Part shown: one piece after another, positions 45,310 to 54,272 of the stretch
How positions within the stretch are numbered: position 1 is the stretch's first letter
Layout of the letters: each line of letters opens with the position of its first letter
From: Terrimonas ginsenosidimutans
GTDB taxonomy: Bacteria; Bacteroidota; Bacteroidia; Chitinophagales; Chitinophagaceae
Assembly (NCBI RefSeq): GCF_022012415.1
Contig: NZ_JAKLTR010000013.1
Location: 124,001-188,000, forward strand
DNA: 64,000 nucleotides
Reading direction: 5' to 3'
Translations under genes and position numbers: made by a program
The notes under the pieces: model-generated
Database searches by the model: none
What the model saw: only the letters and a program-made list of their open reading frames with translations
What the model was told of the DNA's origin: nothing

Positions 45310-45453
45310 TTATTCGTGATAGCGAATACAAAAGCCTCGTTAAATTCCATCACCGGTCACCCTTCCTCTTACGCATGCCGCATATCTATAGTATTTTTAC
45401 AGGATCAAATAGATAAAACCTTTTATCTTTCCGCTAAATAAAGAGGACTTGTT

Positions 45454-46803
45454 TTGAAAAAAATTTTTCTTGTCATTATTATTCTTATCAGCATTTCTCT
45501 GATCGGTATTATCCTGATCCAGCTGTCATGGTTGAAGAACATGATCCTGCTGAAAGAAGAACAGGTGAAAGAAAAGATCGACAGGGCTGTAGATAATGTT
45601 GGTCAGGAGCTGAACCAGTATAAAGGCAGCTATTGGAACAACAAGATCACGTCGCAGAGTAATGCACCATTCCCGGATGATTTCACGGAGCTGTTAAGGC
45701 CAGTTACGATCGGCAAACGATTTACGACAGCTGAGCTGGAGAGCAAGATCGCCAGCGCGCTGAGAGTACAGCAACTGGCAGGGATGCGGTTCGAATTCAT
45801 TTTGTATGCCGGTGGTATGCGCAATGCAACGGGGATCGGAACGATTGAACGTGTATCAAAGAACTTCCTGGATATATATGAGGATACGAGCATGAACCAT
45901 TCGCGGATCTTTAGCCTGTCTGCCCCGAGTGGGTCGGCTGCGGAGAACCTTGCGGTGGATGAGACATTGCATGTGGTAGCTATCAACTGGAAGAATTTCG
46001 CACTGAAAGAACTTCGCATGCCGATCGCCATGGCGATCTTCTTTACGGTGGTCATCATTGCTGCATTTTATCTTACGGTATATACCATGCTGCGTCAGAA
46101 AAAGCTGGGTGAGATCAAGAATGATTTCATCAATAATATGACGCATGAATTCAAAACGCCGATCGCTACCATCTCACTTGCAGTAGATGCGATGAAGAAT
46201 GAGAAAGTATTGCAGAGCCGGGAGAAGATGAGTTATTTCAGCTCTATCATCAAAGAGGAAAATCAGCGGATGAACCGCCAGGTGGAAACCATTCTGAAGG
46301 CATCACAGCTTGAAAAGCAGGAGGTGAACCTGAACCTTCAGCCGATCAATGTAAACAAAGTGATCAAAGATGTGATCGATACCTTCGCACTTCAGCTGCA
46401 GGAGAAGCAGGGAAGGGCAGAAGTGACGCTTGATGCGGAAAATGATGAGATCAATGCGGATGAAGTTCATTTCTCCAACCTGATCAATAACCTCGTTGAC
46501 AACGCGGTAAAATATTCAAAAGAAAACACGCCGATCCTCATAAAGATCTCTACTTCTTCCAATGATAAATCACTTTTTATAAAAGTGGAAGACAATGGAA
46601 TTGGTATGAGTAAAGAAACAGTAAAACGCGTATTTGAACGCTTCTATCGTGCGCATACCGGCAACCTCCACAATGTAAAAGGATTTGGCCTTGGATTAAG
46701 CTATGTCAAAACAATGGTGAATGCGCATGGCGGCGAGATCAAAGTAGAAAGCACGCTGGGCAAAGGAAGCACGTTCACGTTACAGTTGCCGTTGAGGAAG
46801 TGA
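45454..46803 (+). CDS. Sensor histidine kinase, TTG start
   Basis: A 449-residue membrane kinase: first span at about 5-25, a periplasmic sensor region to about 187, a second span at about 190-210, then the phosphoacceptor domain (NNMTHEFKTPIATISL, H-box near residue 233) and the HATPase domain with LINNLVDNAVKYS, VEDNGIGM and GFGLGLSYV. No response regulator gene is adjacent. The start is TTG at 45454 with an AAGAGG ribosome-binding-like sequence 8 nt upstream. The layout resembles Bacteroidota RprX-like kinases; the signal is unknown. Confidence 0.9.
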   Translation: MKKIFLVIIILISISLIGIILIQLSWLKNMILLKEEQVKEKIDRAVDNVGQELNQYKGSYWNNKITSQSNAPFPDDFTELLRPVTIGKRFTTAELESKIASALRVQQLAGMRFEFILYAGGMRNATGIGTIERVSKNFLDIYEDTSMNHSRIFSLSAPSGSAAENLAVDETLHVVAINWKNFALKELRMPIAMAIFFTVVIIAAFYLTVYTMLRQKKLGEIKNDFINNMTHEFKTPIATISLAVDAMKNEKVLQSREKMSYFSSIIKEENQRMNRQVETILKASQLEKQEVNLNLQPINVNKVIKDVIDTFALQLQEKQGRAEVTLDAENDEINADEVHFSNLINNLVDNAVKYSKENTPILIKISTSSNDKSLFIKVEDNGIGMSKETVKRVFERFYRAHTGNLHNVKGFGLGLSYVKTMVNAHGGEIKVESTLGKGSTFTLQLPLRK

Positions 46804-46809
46804 GAGGGG

Positions 46810-46892
46810 CAAAAGTTTAAAAGTTTAATAGTTTAAGGGTTTAAAAGTTAAAACATCTGATCAGACATTTTTAAACTATTAAACTTTAAAAC
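46810..46892. repeat. Type C palindrome, copy C2
   Basis: Left arm AAAAGTTTAAAAGTTTAATA and right arm TTTTTAAACTATTAAACTTT flank a loop with the palindrome TCTGATCAGA. The right arm supplies the stop codon of queA (minus strand). Confidence 0.85.
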
Positions 46893-48121
46893 TCCTTGTC
46901 CCGATCCGCAAGCATCAGGCACCCATCCCCATAGCTGAGAAAGCGGAAGTTATGATCCAGTGCATACTGATAAATTGTTTTCCAGTTTTTGCCTGCAAGT
47001 GCGGCAATCAATAATAACAATGTTGATTGCGGCTGATGAAAATTCGTCACCAGTCCTTTAGCAATTCTGAACTTATACCCCGGTGCAATAATGATCTGCG
47101 TTTTAGTGATCAGTTGTTGAAGCTTGTTGAGCTCCATCCATCTGATCAGTTGTTTCAATGCCTCCGCTGCATCCATATCCTGAACAGGAAGGTCATATAC
47201 TTCCCATTGAGATAAGCCATTGACCGGTTCGCCAAGTGACGCTTTTACGCCAAGCCAGTACAAACTTTCTATTGTTCTCATCGAGGTTGTGCCAACGGGG
47301 ATTACCTGATGATGTGATACTGTTTCAGCCAGTTGCCTGATCGTTTCGATAGAGACGTCAATGAATTCGGCATGCATTTCATGCTCTTCAAGTACATCGG
47401 CTTTTACCGGTTTGAATGTACCTGCACCGACATGCAGGGTTACATAAGCCGTATTGATGTTTTTTGAACGGAGTTTAGCAAAGATGTCATTGGTAAAGTG
47501 AAGTCCTGCTGTTGGAGCGGCAACAGATCCGTCCATTTTTGCATAAATGGTTTGATATGTTTCGTTATCGGGGCTTTCTGCTTTCCGCTTGATATAGGGT
47601 GGAAGCGGGATAGCTCCTGCGAGATGAAGTAGTTCAGCAAAACTTTTATCGGCGGGGCGCCAGCTTAATTCTATTATAAAGCTACCCGTTTTCTTTTCTA
47701 CATAGCGTGCTTCGAGCAGGAGCTCTCCGGTTGCGGTAGTAATATTTTTTTGCAGCACCTGGCCGGGTTTCCATTTGGAGGCTCCTCCCACCAGGCAATG
47801 CCACCAGACTGTTCCGGTTTGTTGTAAAGCGGTGGTGATATCTGTGTATTGTTCATGAGGTTCGAGGCAAAAGATCTCGATCACGCCGCCGGTTGGTTTT
47901 TGAAAAAGCAAACGTGCTTCAACAACTTTTGTGTTATTGAAGATCAGCAATGAGTTCTCTGGCAAGTGATCGCTGATGTTTGCATAAATATCTTCACTGA
48001 TCAGCCCATTTTCCCAGCATAACAGTTTCGATTGGTCACGGGGATTAACGGGGTATTCTGCGATGCGTTCATTTGGAAGTTCATAGGTGAACTCCGCAAT
48101 GGAGAGATGTTTCGGGTGCAT
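46886..48121 (-). CDS. queA: tRNA queuosine ribosyltransferase-isomerase
   Basis: A 411-residue QueA, which moves the ribosyl group of SAM to preQ1-modified tRNA to form epoxyqueuosine. Motifs are YELPNERIAEYPVNPRDQSK, SLLIFNNTKVVEARL and the signature AAPTAGLHFTNDIF, then THHVGAGTFKPV-type and GTTSMRTIESL segments. It is longer than the typical 340-360 residues, with extra sequence around 85-170, as I recall for Bacteroidota forms. Its stop codon lies inside palindrome C2, and a perfect -7 box precedes it by about 36 nt. Confidence 0.93.
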   Translation of the reverse strand: MHPKHLSIAEFTYELPNERIAEYPVNPRDQSKLLCWENGLISEDIYANISDHLPENSLLIFNNTKVVEARLLFQKPTGGVIEIFCLEPHEQYTDITTALQQTGTVWWHCLVGGASKWKPGQVLQKNITTATGELLLEARYVEKKTGSFIIELSWRPADKSFAELLHLAGAIPLPPYIKRKAESPDNETYQTIYAKMDGSVAAPTAGLHFTNDIFAKLRSKNINTAYVTLHVGAGTFKPVKADVLEEHEMHAEFIDVSIETIRQLAETVSHHQVIPVGTTSMRTIESLYWLGVKASLGEPVNGLSQWEVYDLPVQDMDAAEALKQLIRWMELNKLQQLITKTQIIIAPGYKFRIAKGLVTNFHQPQSTLLLLIAALAGKNWKTIYQYALDHNFRFLSYGDGCLMLADRDKEF

Positions 48122-48157
48122 ATGTTATGGCGACCAACTGTCGCATTTGATGAGTGG

Positions 48158-48165
48158 CAAAGGTA
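48158..48165 (-). promoter_or_regulatory. queA promoter -7 box
   Basis: TACCTTTG (minus strand), a perfect consensus -7 box, lies 36 nt upstream of the queA ATG. No clear -33 element is seen. Confidence 0.6.
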
Positions 48166-48239
48166 AGCAGGCGGCCTTATTCACGTCAGTGTATAATCAT
48201 GTCTTTTCCTACGGTAATGCACATTTTATCTTTGTAATT

Positions 48240-48355
48240 CACCGGTTATCCACTGCAATCCACAGCTAATCCACCGGTGTTTTCCTGGATTTTTCCGGGA
48301 AACGGCTGAAAGCCCCGCCAGTTAACGTGTATACGTAAAAAAAAGCTGTGGAAAA
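48240..48355. promoter_or_regulatory. Cluster of DnaA-box-like sites in the queA-mraZ intergenic region
   Basis: Three ATCCAC words at about 10-11 bp spacing: TTATCCACT (48246-48254, 8 of 9 to TTATCCACA), CAATCCACA (48256-48264) and TAATCCACC (48267-48275), bracketed by CACCGGT and ACCGGTG. A reverse-strand box TTTTCCACA (8 of 9) lies at 48347-48355. The helical phasing suggests cooperative protein binding; DnaA is a candidate but unproven. Confidence 0.4.
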
Positions 48356-48373
48356 AATAAAAGCAAGTAAAAT

Positions 48374-48405
48374 TTGGGTCCAAAGTGGGAAAAAGTGTTA
48401 TTTTG
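48374..48405 (+). promoter_or_regulatory. mraZ promoter with tandem MraZ boxes
   Basis: A -33-like TTGGG (48374-48378) and a -7-like TATTTTG (48399-48405) enclose two repeats AAAGTGG (48382-48388) and AAAGTGT (48392-48398) separated by 3 nt, a 10-bp period. This matches the AAAGTG[T/G] boxes reported for mollicute MraZ and contains the TGGG core of E. coli sites, so autoregulation of the dcw cluster is likely. Confidence 0.6.
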
Positions 48406-48445
48406 TGTGAATTAATAGACAAATTGATTCAATTCCCTGACACTG

Positions 48446-48901
48446 ATGGACTTTCTCGGAGAATTCGAGGCGACTTTAGACCCGAAAGGGCGTTTTCTTC
48501 TACCGGTAGGCTTTAAAAAGCAGCTTCCGGAAGAAGAGCAACATCGCTTTGTTATCAACAGGGGATTTGAAAAATGTTTGAGTCTGTACCCTGTGAAAAA
48601 TTGGGAGCCATTATTTGCCAAAATCAAGGGGTTGAATGATTTCGATCCGAAAGCAAGGGAGTTCAGGCGGTATTTTTTGAATGGCGCCACTTATGTGGAG
48701 CCGGATAGTGCAGGCAGGTTACTGCTACCTGCCAATCTGAAAGCCCATGCCGATCTGCAGAAAGACATTGTGTTGGTGGCGGCGGGCGATAAAATTGAAA
48801 TCTGGGATAGTAATAAGTACAAACAGTTCTTTGATTCATTCTCACCGGAAGCATTCAGTCAATTGGCGAAAGACGTTATGGTGGGCGATAATGATAATTA
48901 G
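48446..48901 (+). CDS. mraZ: MraZ, transcription regulator of the dcw cluster
   Basis: A 151-residue AbrB-like protein with two MraZ repeats: the start FLGEFEATLDPKGRFLLPVG and the second FLNGATYVEPDSAGRLLLPA near residue 75. MraZ binds tandem repeats in its own promoter and usually represses the division and cell-wall cluster. Two candidate boxes lie between the -33 and -7 elements upstream. The gene is followed by rsmH after a few bases. Confidence 0.95.
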   Translation: MDFLGEFEATLDPKGRFLLPVGFKKQLPEEEQHRFVINRGFEKCLSLYPVKNWEPLFAKIKGLNDFDPKAREFRRYFLNGATYVEPDSAGRLLLPANLKAHADLQKDIVLVAAGDKIEIWDSNKYKQFFDSFSPEAFSQLAKDVMVGDNDN

Positions 48902-48906
48902 CGTTG

Positions 48907-49824
48907 ATGGAAGAGACGTACCACATACCAGTCTTATTGGAAGAGACAATCGAGGGTCTTCAGATAAAACCTGATGGTATTTACGTGGATTGCACATTTG
49001 GAGGTGGAGGTCATTCGCGCGCGATCCTGCAGCAGCTTGGTCCAAACGGGAAGCTGGTTGCATTTGACCAGGATGAAGATGCAAAACGAAATCTGCCCGA
49101 TGATGACCGGGTGATCTTTGTTCCGCACAACTTCCGCCATATTCAGCGTTTTCTTCGTCTGCATCAGCTTAATGCCGTTGATGGCATTATGGCTGATCTC
49201 GGCGTAAGCAGCCACCAGTTTGATGAAGCGGCCCGTGGATTTTCCACCCGCTTTGATGGCGATCTTGACATGCGCATGGATCAGCGTCAGGCGGTAACAG
49301 CGTTCACCGTGGTGGATACCTATACAGAAGCGCAGTTGCATAAACTGTTTGAACAGTATGGCGAGGTCACTAATTCAAAAACACTGGCAAGAAAGATCGT
49401 TGCGGTTCGTGGACAGGTATCGCTCAAAACCATAGACGCTTTTAAGAATGCACTCCGTGAGGTGGTAAAAGGAAATCCCAATAAGTATTTTGCCCAGGTT
49501 TTCCAGGCTTTGCGCATTGAAGTGAATGATGAATTAGGCGCGCTGAAAGAAATGTTGCAACAGCTTCCAAAACTACTGAAGCCAGGCGGTCGCATAGCAA
49601 TCATCACTTTTCATTCCTTAGAAGACAGATTGGTTAAGAACTTTTTCCGTCGCGGCACTTTTGAAGAGCCGGAGACAACGAATCCTTTTATCAACGACGA
49701 ACAGGTGAATGAACTGAAGGTGATCACAAAAAAACCGGTCATACCATCAGATACAGAACAAAAGAGGAATTCCCGCTCGCGAAGTTCAAAGCTTCGTGTT
49801 GCAGAGAAGGTAATGATGGTGTAG
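48907..49824 (+). CDS. rsmH: 16S rRNA m4C1402 methyltransferase
   Basis: A 305-residue RsmH (MraW), which methylates C1402 of 16S rRNA. SAM-binding motif VDCTFGGGGHSRAIL (about 30), GIMADLGVSSHQFDEAARGF and the late LKPGGRIAIITFHSLEDRLV mark the family. A TTG at 48904 lies one codon before the ATG; I chose the ATG. It is the second gene of the dcw cluster. Palindrome C3 follows its stop. Confidence 0.95.
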   Translation: MEETYHIPVLLEETIEGLQIKPDGIYVDCTFGGGGHSRAILQQLGPNGKLVAFDQDEDAKRNLPDDDRVIFVPHNFRHIQRFLRLHQLNAVDGIMADLGVSSHQFDEAARGFSTRFDGDLDMRMDQRQAVTAFTVVDTYTEAQLHKLFEQYGEVTNSKTLARKIVAVRGQVSLKTIDAFKNALREVVKGNPNKYFAQVFQALRIEVNDELGALKEMLQQLPKLLKPGGRIAIITFHSLEDRLVKNFFRRGTFEEPETTNPFINDEQVNELKVITKKPVIPSDTEQKRNSRSRSSKLRVAEKVMMV

Positions 49825-49828
49825 AAGA

Positions 49829-49930
49829 ATAGTTTAAAAGTTTAAATGTTTAAAGTTTAATAGTTGACCGAACATAGACAAAACCTTAAACAGTTAAACT
49901 TTTAAACAATTAAACTTTAAAACTTTTAAC
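49829..49930. repeat. Type C palindrome, copy C3, between rsmH and ftsL
   Basis: Left arm AGTTTAAAAGTTTAAATGTT and right arm around 49883-49930 (CAGTTAAACTTTTAAACA and beyond) are inverted repeats with the usual 9-10 bp period. The ftsL GTG start is 3 nt beyond the right arm. Confidence 0.85.
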
Positions 49931-49932
49931 CC

Positions 49933-50340
49933 GTGAAAGAGAAAGAAGAGGATATAGTCGACGCAGTTGAACCGGAAACGGAAGAAACTGCTGAGACGGA
50001 GAAAAAAGAGCGGAAGCCGCGAAAGCGGAAAGCCGCCGCTACCGGACGGGGTTGGAAACGCTGGTTGAACTACCAGGCTGTTGTAAGACAGATACCGTTC
50101 TTTCTCTTTCTCACCTTCCTTGCCGTAGTGTACATATACAACGGACACCTGGCAGACAAAACGGTGAGACAGATCGGAAGAACGTCGAGAGAAGTAAAAG
50201 AGCTGCAGTATGAATATAAAACGGTGAAGAGTGAAGTGATGTTCCGCAGCAAGCAAAGCGAAATGGTGAAAGCAGTAGAGCCATTAGGATTGAAAGAACT
50301 ATTGCAACCTCCGGTGATACTGGAAGAAAAAAAAGAATAG
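49933..50340 (+). CDS. ftsL: FtsL-like cell division protein, GTG start
   Basis: A 135-residue bitopic protein: an acidic then basic cytoplasmic N-terminus (EEDIVDAVEPETEETAE, then RKPRKRKAAATGRGWKR), one membrane span at about 55-75 (FFLFLTFLAVVYIY) and a periplasmic coiled-coil-like region (TSREVKELQYEYKTVKSEV). Size, topology and position between rsmH and ftsI fit FtsL, whose sequence is poorly conserved. The start is GTG at 49933. FtsL helps recruit and activate FtsW/FtsI. Confidence 0.75.
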   Translation: MKEKEEDIVDAVEPETEETAETEKKERKPRKRKAAATGRGWKRWLNYQAVVRQIPFFLFLTFLAVVYIYNGHLADKTVRQIGRTSREVKELQYEYKTVKSEVMFRSKQSEMVKAVEPLGLKELLQPPVILEEKKE

Positions 50341-50364
50341 AGGAGAAATAAAGCAGGCTAACCA

Positions 50365-52494
50365 TTGGAAACACGGCGCGACATATTGTGGAGAGTATAT
50401 GTGAGCTTTCTCGGCATCGTGGTGCTGAGCATGCTGATACTTGGTAAAGCGTTTTATATCCAAAGGTTTGAAGGAGAGCGGTGGAGAAACCTGAGTGATA
50501 GCTTACATCAGCGTATTGTAGAGCTGGATGCGGATCGCGGAACGATCTATAGCGAAGATGGACACATGTTGAGCACTTCTCTTCCGCAATTTGATATCTA
50601 TCTCGATTTCAAAGCAGATGGTCTGAGAGATAAAAATGGAAAAGTGTTCAGGGATAATATCGATTCCTTTTCCATCGCAATGGCGAAGTTCTTTGGTGAT
50701 AAAAGTTCGGCACAATACAAAGCAGAACTGAAAGAAGGATACCGCAAAAAAAGCAGGTATTATTCGCTGAAGAAGAAAATGTCTTTTGATGAGTATAAGG
50801 CTTTCCGGCAATTTCCGCTGGTAAAGCTCGGACGGAATAAAAGTGGAGTGATCGTGGAAGAGAGCAGTAAACGGTTGTCACCGTTTGGTCTGCTGGCCAA
50901 CAGAACGATCGGCCTTTCACGCGAGCATGTCGCCAGCAACGGTAAAGTGAAAAAGCAGAATGTGGGACTGGAGATGAGTTATGACAGCTTATTGACTGGA
51001 CAGAAAGGACAGCGCCTGATCAGGTTTGCAGCCGGAGGCGCTATACCGGTAGAAGGCTTCGAAGTGGAACCTGAGAACGGCAAAGACGTTTTCACCACTT
51101 TAGATGTAAACATACAGGACATTACTGAGAACGCATTGCTGAGAATGATGGAAACCAGTGAAGCATTGTATGGCACTGCGATCGTAATGGAAACAAAAAC
51201 AGGAAAGATCAAGTCGATCGCCAATCTGGGCCGCCGCCCTGATGGAAGCTACTGGGAAGACGATAACTACGCATTGCGTGTGACTGAACCCGGTTCGACT
51301 ATCAAGCTGGTAACGCTGATGGCAATCCTGGAAAAAGGTACTTCAAAACTGAATGACCTCGTAGAAGTAGGAAGCGCCGGAAGGATGATCGTGGGACCGA
51401 GAAATGTAAATGATGCGGAAAGATCACCTAAACCTGTGCTGACAGTTGAAGAATGTTTCGCGCATAGCTCGAATGTAGGCATGAGCAAACTGGCCATGAA
51501 AGCATTTGCACAAAATCCAAAGGAGTTCCGTGACTACCTGCATAAGTATCACATGGATGTTCCTTCTCCGATAGATCTATCCAATATCCCCAAACCAAGA
51601 GTGGCTCCGCTTGAGAAGAGCAGCGGCGGAGTGATGAACATGATTACCATGAGCTTTGGCTATGCCGTTCAGGTGAGTCCATTGCACACGCTGGCGTTGT
51701 ATAATGCGATCGCTAATAACGGGCGCATGATGAAACCTTACCTGGTAAGCAGTATCCGGCAGGATGGGATCGTGACCAGGCAGTTTGAACCGACCGTGAT
51801 CGAGGAAAATATTTCAAAGCCTGAAGTAATTGAGGCAGCAAAGAGAAGTATGGAAGCGGTGGTGAAAGAAGGAACGGGCCGTCCGGTTTTTAAAGATTTT
51901 CCTTTTGCAGTGGCAGGAAAAACCGGAACCGCGCACGTGGCTGATGGTAATATCAAGTATCAGCATGGCGTATATCAGGCAAGTTTTGTAGGATATTTTC
52001 CGGCTAATGATCCGCAATACACCTGCATCGTAGTGATAAGAAGTAAGCCTCATGCGGCAATACATTATGGAGGTTCACTAAGCGGACCGGTATTCAAAGA
52101 AATTGCCACAAAGCTTTACTCCAGTTATGTGAACAAGAAAGATCCTGTACAGTGGAACCCGAAAAAAGACAGCGCAGCTTTCTTTTACGCAGGAAACACT
52201 GAAGACATCAGAACTGTGTATAAGACGCTCAATATGAGTTATACCGATTCAGCGGCACAGGGAAACTGGAGTAGCGTATATGCTGCTAATTACAGACCGG
52301 TAGTAAAGAGTGCCGGAATTAAGCAGCAGGTAATGCCGAATGTGAGGGGGATGGGTTTGAAGGACGCTTTGTTTCTGCTGGAGAATATGGGAATGAAAGT
52401 ATCCGTCCAGGGAAAAGGAAAAGTATCAGGTCAGTCAGTAAGCCCCGGAACCAATGTGACGAAAGGAATGACTGTAACGATCGATTTGATATAA
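50365..52494 (+). CDS. ftsI: Penicillin-binding protein 3 / FtsI with PASTA domain, TTG start
   Basis: A 709-residue septal transpeptidase. Membrane anchor at about 12-32, a pedestal domain, then the transpeptidase domain with SxxK motif EPGSTIKLVTL (about 310), SxN motif HSSNVGMSKL and KTG motif AVAGKTGTAHV (about 515). A single PASTA domain ends the protein (about 650-709: MPNVRGMGLKDALFLLENMG). The start is TTG at 50365, supported by the family-like N-terminus RRDILWRVY and an AGGAG about 20 nt upstream. It cross-links septal peptidoglycan with FtsW. Confidence 0.93.
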   Translation: METRRDILWRVYVSFLGIVVLSMLILGKAFYIQRFEGERWRNLSDSLHQRIVELDADRGTIYSEDGHMLSTSLPQFDIYLDFKADGLRDKNGKVFRDNIDSFSIAMAKFFGDKSSAQYKAELKEGYRKKSRYYSLKKKMSFDEYKAFRQFPLVKLGRNKSGVIVEESSKRLSPFGLLANRTIGLSREHVASNGKVKKQNVGLEMSYDSLLTGQKGQRLIRFAAGGAIPVEGFEVEPENGKDVFTTLDVNIQDITENALLRMMETSEALYGTAIVMETKTGKIKSIANLGRRPDGSYWEDDNYALRVTEPGSTIKLVTLMAILEKGTSKLNDLVEVGSAGRMIVGPRNVNDAERSPKPVLTVEECFAHSSNVGMSKLAMKAFAQNPKEFRDYLHKYHMDVPSPIDLSNIPKPRVAPLEKSSGGVMNMITMSFGYAVQVSPLHTLALYNAIANNGRMMKPYLVSSIRQDGIVTRQFEPTVIEENISKPEVIEAAKRSMEAVVKEGTGRPVFKDFPFAVAGKTGTAHVADGNIKYQHGVYQASFVGYFPANDPQYTCIVVIRSKPHAAIHYGGSLSGPVFKEIATKLYSSYVNKKDPVQWNPKKDSAAFFYAGNTEDIRTVYKTLNMSYTDSAAQGNWSSVYAANYRPVVKSAGIKQQVMPNVRGMGLKDALFLLENMGMKVSVQGKGKVSGQSVSPGTNVTKGMTVTIDLI

Positions 52495-52547
52495 ATGGTA
52501 ATGTCATTGATAAATAGTAAAACACAAATAACGAGGGCTGTTGTTGA

Positions 52548-52571
52548 ATTTTTACTTTTTATTTTTTAATT
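52548..52571. repeat. Degenerate type D arm between ftsI and murE
   Basis: TTTTTACTTTTTATTTTTTA repeats the right arm of type D elements. A weak left partner (AAATAGTAAAACACAAATAA, 52512-52531) may be a decayed arm. Confidence 0.45.
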
Positions 52572-52579
52572 GAAGAACA

Positions 52580-54040
52580 GTGCTATTACGCGATATACTA
52601 TATAAAGTCAGTATCAGGTCTGTCAGTGGAAGCACAGATGTTGAAGTGAAGGATATTCAGATCGATTCGCGCAAGGTTCAGCCCGGTACGTTGTTCATCG
52701 CTATCAAAGGTGTGGCAGCGGACGGACATCAGTTCATTGAAAAAGCAATTGAAAGCGGCGCCGTAGCAGTTATCAGTGAAGCGCAGATCACAGCGCGCGA
52801 GGGTGTGACGATGCTTCAGGTGGAGAACAGCTCCGCCGCAGCGGGTTATACTGCCAGCAATTTCTTTGGCCAGCCCTCTTCGAAAATGAAGCTGGTCGGA
52901 GTTACCGGCACAAATGGCAAAACGACCATTGCTACGCTGCTTTACAAACTGTTTACAGCGCTTGGTTATAAGTGTGGTCTGCTGAGCACGGTGGATAATC
53001 ATATTGGAGACAAAGTGGTGCCAGCAACGCATACCACTCCGGATCCGATCAGTTTGAACGGCTTGTTGAGGGAGATGCTGCATGAAGGATGCACCCATGT
53101 GTTCATGGAAGTGAGCTCGCATGCGGTGGCGCAACATCGAACGAATGGTTTGGAGTTTGACGGTGGTTTGTTCAGCAATATCACACATGATCACCTGGAC
53201 TACCACAAGACCTTTGACGAATATATCAGGGTGAAAAAAGCTTTTTTCGACGGCTTGTCATCCAGCGCTTTTGCGATCAGCAACGCAGATGATAAAAGAG
53301 GAGAAGTGATGCTGCAGAATACAAACGCAAAGAAGTATTTCTACAGCCTGAAAACGCTGGCCGACTTTAAAGGGAAGATCATTGAAAACGGACTGGCTGG
53401 TCTGGTGATGAATGTGAATGACCAGGAAGTGCATTTCCGCCTGATCGGTGAATTCAATGCGTATAACCTGCTGGCTGTGTATGGAGCAGCGATCTGTATG
53501 GGTGAGGACAAGCACGAGGTATTGAGGTGCCTGAGCGTACTGACCGGTGCAGAAGGAAGATTTGACTATATGCTGTCTGCCAAAGAAAGAGTGATCGCGA
53601 TCGTTGACTACGCACATACACCAGATGCATTACTGAATGTGCTGGCAACGATCAAGAAGCTGAAGCGGGGATTCGAGCAGGTGATCACAGTAGTAGGATG
53701 CGGGGGAGACAGGGATAAAACGAAAAGGCCGATCATGGCCGAAGTAGCGATAGAGCACAGTGATAAGGTAGTATTTACCAGCGACAATCCGAGAAGTGAA
53801 GATCCGGCGCAGATCATAAAAGATATGGAAGACGGACTTCCACCGGCCGCAAGAAGAAAGTACCTGTCGATCGCTGACAGAAAAGAAGCGATCAAAACAG
53901 CGATCAGCCTGGCAGGAAAAGAAGATATCATATTAATAGCTGGTAAAGGACACGAGAAATACCAGGAAATAAAAGGAGTAAGAAATCATTTTGACGATAA
54001 AGAAGTAGTGAGGGAGATGTTTGAATTACTGGATAAGTAA
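52580..54040 (+). CDS. murE: UDP-MurNAc-tripeptide ligase MurE, meso-DAP type, GTG start
   Basis: A 486-residue Mur ligase. ATP-binding motif GVTGTNGKTTIATLLY (about 110) and the specificity motif SDNPRSEDP near residue 395; DNPR is characteristic of enzymes adding meso-diaminopimelate. Also EVSSHAVAQHR and AGKGHEKYQE near the end. The start is GTG at 52580. The stop codon TAA lies at the beginning of palindrome D4. It acts in the cytoplasm between MurD and MurF. Confidence 0.95.
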   Translation: MLLRDILYKVSIRSVSGSTDVEVKDIQIDSRKVQPGTLFIAIKGVAADGHQFIEKAIESGAVAVISEAQITAREGVTMLQVENSSAAAGYTASNFFGQPSSKMKLVGVTGTNGKTTIATLLYKLFTALGYKCGLLSTVDNHIGDKVVPATHTTPDPISLNGLLREMLHEGCTHVFMEVSSHAVAQHRTNGLEFDGGLFSNITHDHLDYHKTFDEYIRVKKAFFDGLSSSAFAISNADDKRGEVMLQNTNAKKYFYSLKTLADFKGKIIENGLAGLVMNVNDQEVHFRLIGEFNAYNLLAVYGAAICMGEDKHEVLRCLSVLTGAEGRFDYMLSAKERVIAIVDYAHTPDALLNVLATIKKLKRGFEQVITVVGCGGDRDKTKRPIMAEVAIEHSDKVVFTSDNPRSEDPAQIIKDMEDGLPPAARRKYLSIADRKEAIKTAISLAGKEDIILIAGKGHEKYQEIKGVRNHFDDKEVVREMFELLDK

Positions 54041-54138
54041 AAATTAAAAGGCAAAAAACTTTTACTGGCAAAGTCACTAAAGCATAACGCATTCTGAAGA
54101 GACAATTTTTACTTTTTATTTTGAATTTTTAATTCTTA
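54039..54138. repeat. Type D palindrome, copy D4, between murE and mraY
   Basis: Left arm AAGTAAAAATTAAAAGGCAA and right arm from about 54107 (TTTTTACTTTTTATTTTGAA) are inverted repeats; the loop is longer and unrelated to D1-D3. The left arm overlaps the murE stop codon. A second inverted repeat, ACAGGATACCCGG (54138-54150) with CCCGGGCATCCTGT (54191-54204), follows. Confidence 0.7.
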
Positions 54139-54272
54139 CAGGATACCCGGTGCCGGATACTGAATTCCATGGACGGTATCAACATCTGGTCCCGGGCATC
54201 CTGTAACAACATACCAATATCCTGTCTCAGATCGCAGACAGATCCAACATCCAACTATAAACAAAGCCAACA

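Noticed and set aside
45311-45328. TATTCG-N6-CGAATA inverted repeat upstream of the kinase gene
   Set aside because: Only 6-bp arms adjoining the E2 repeat; too short to call an operator without other copies.
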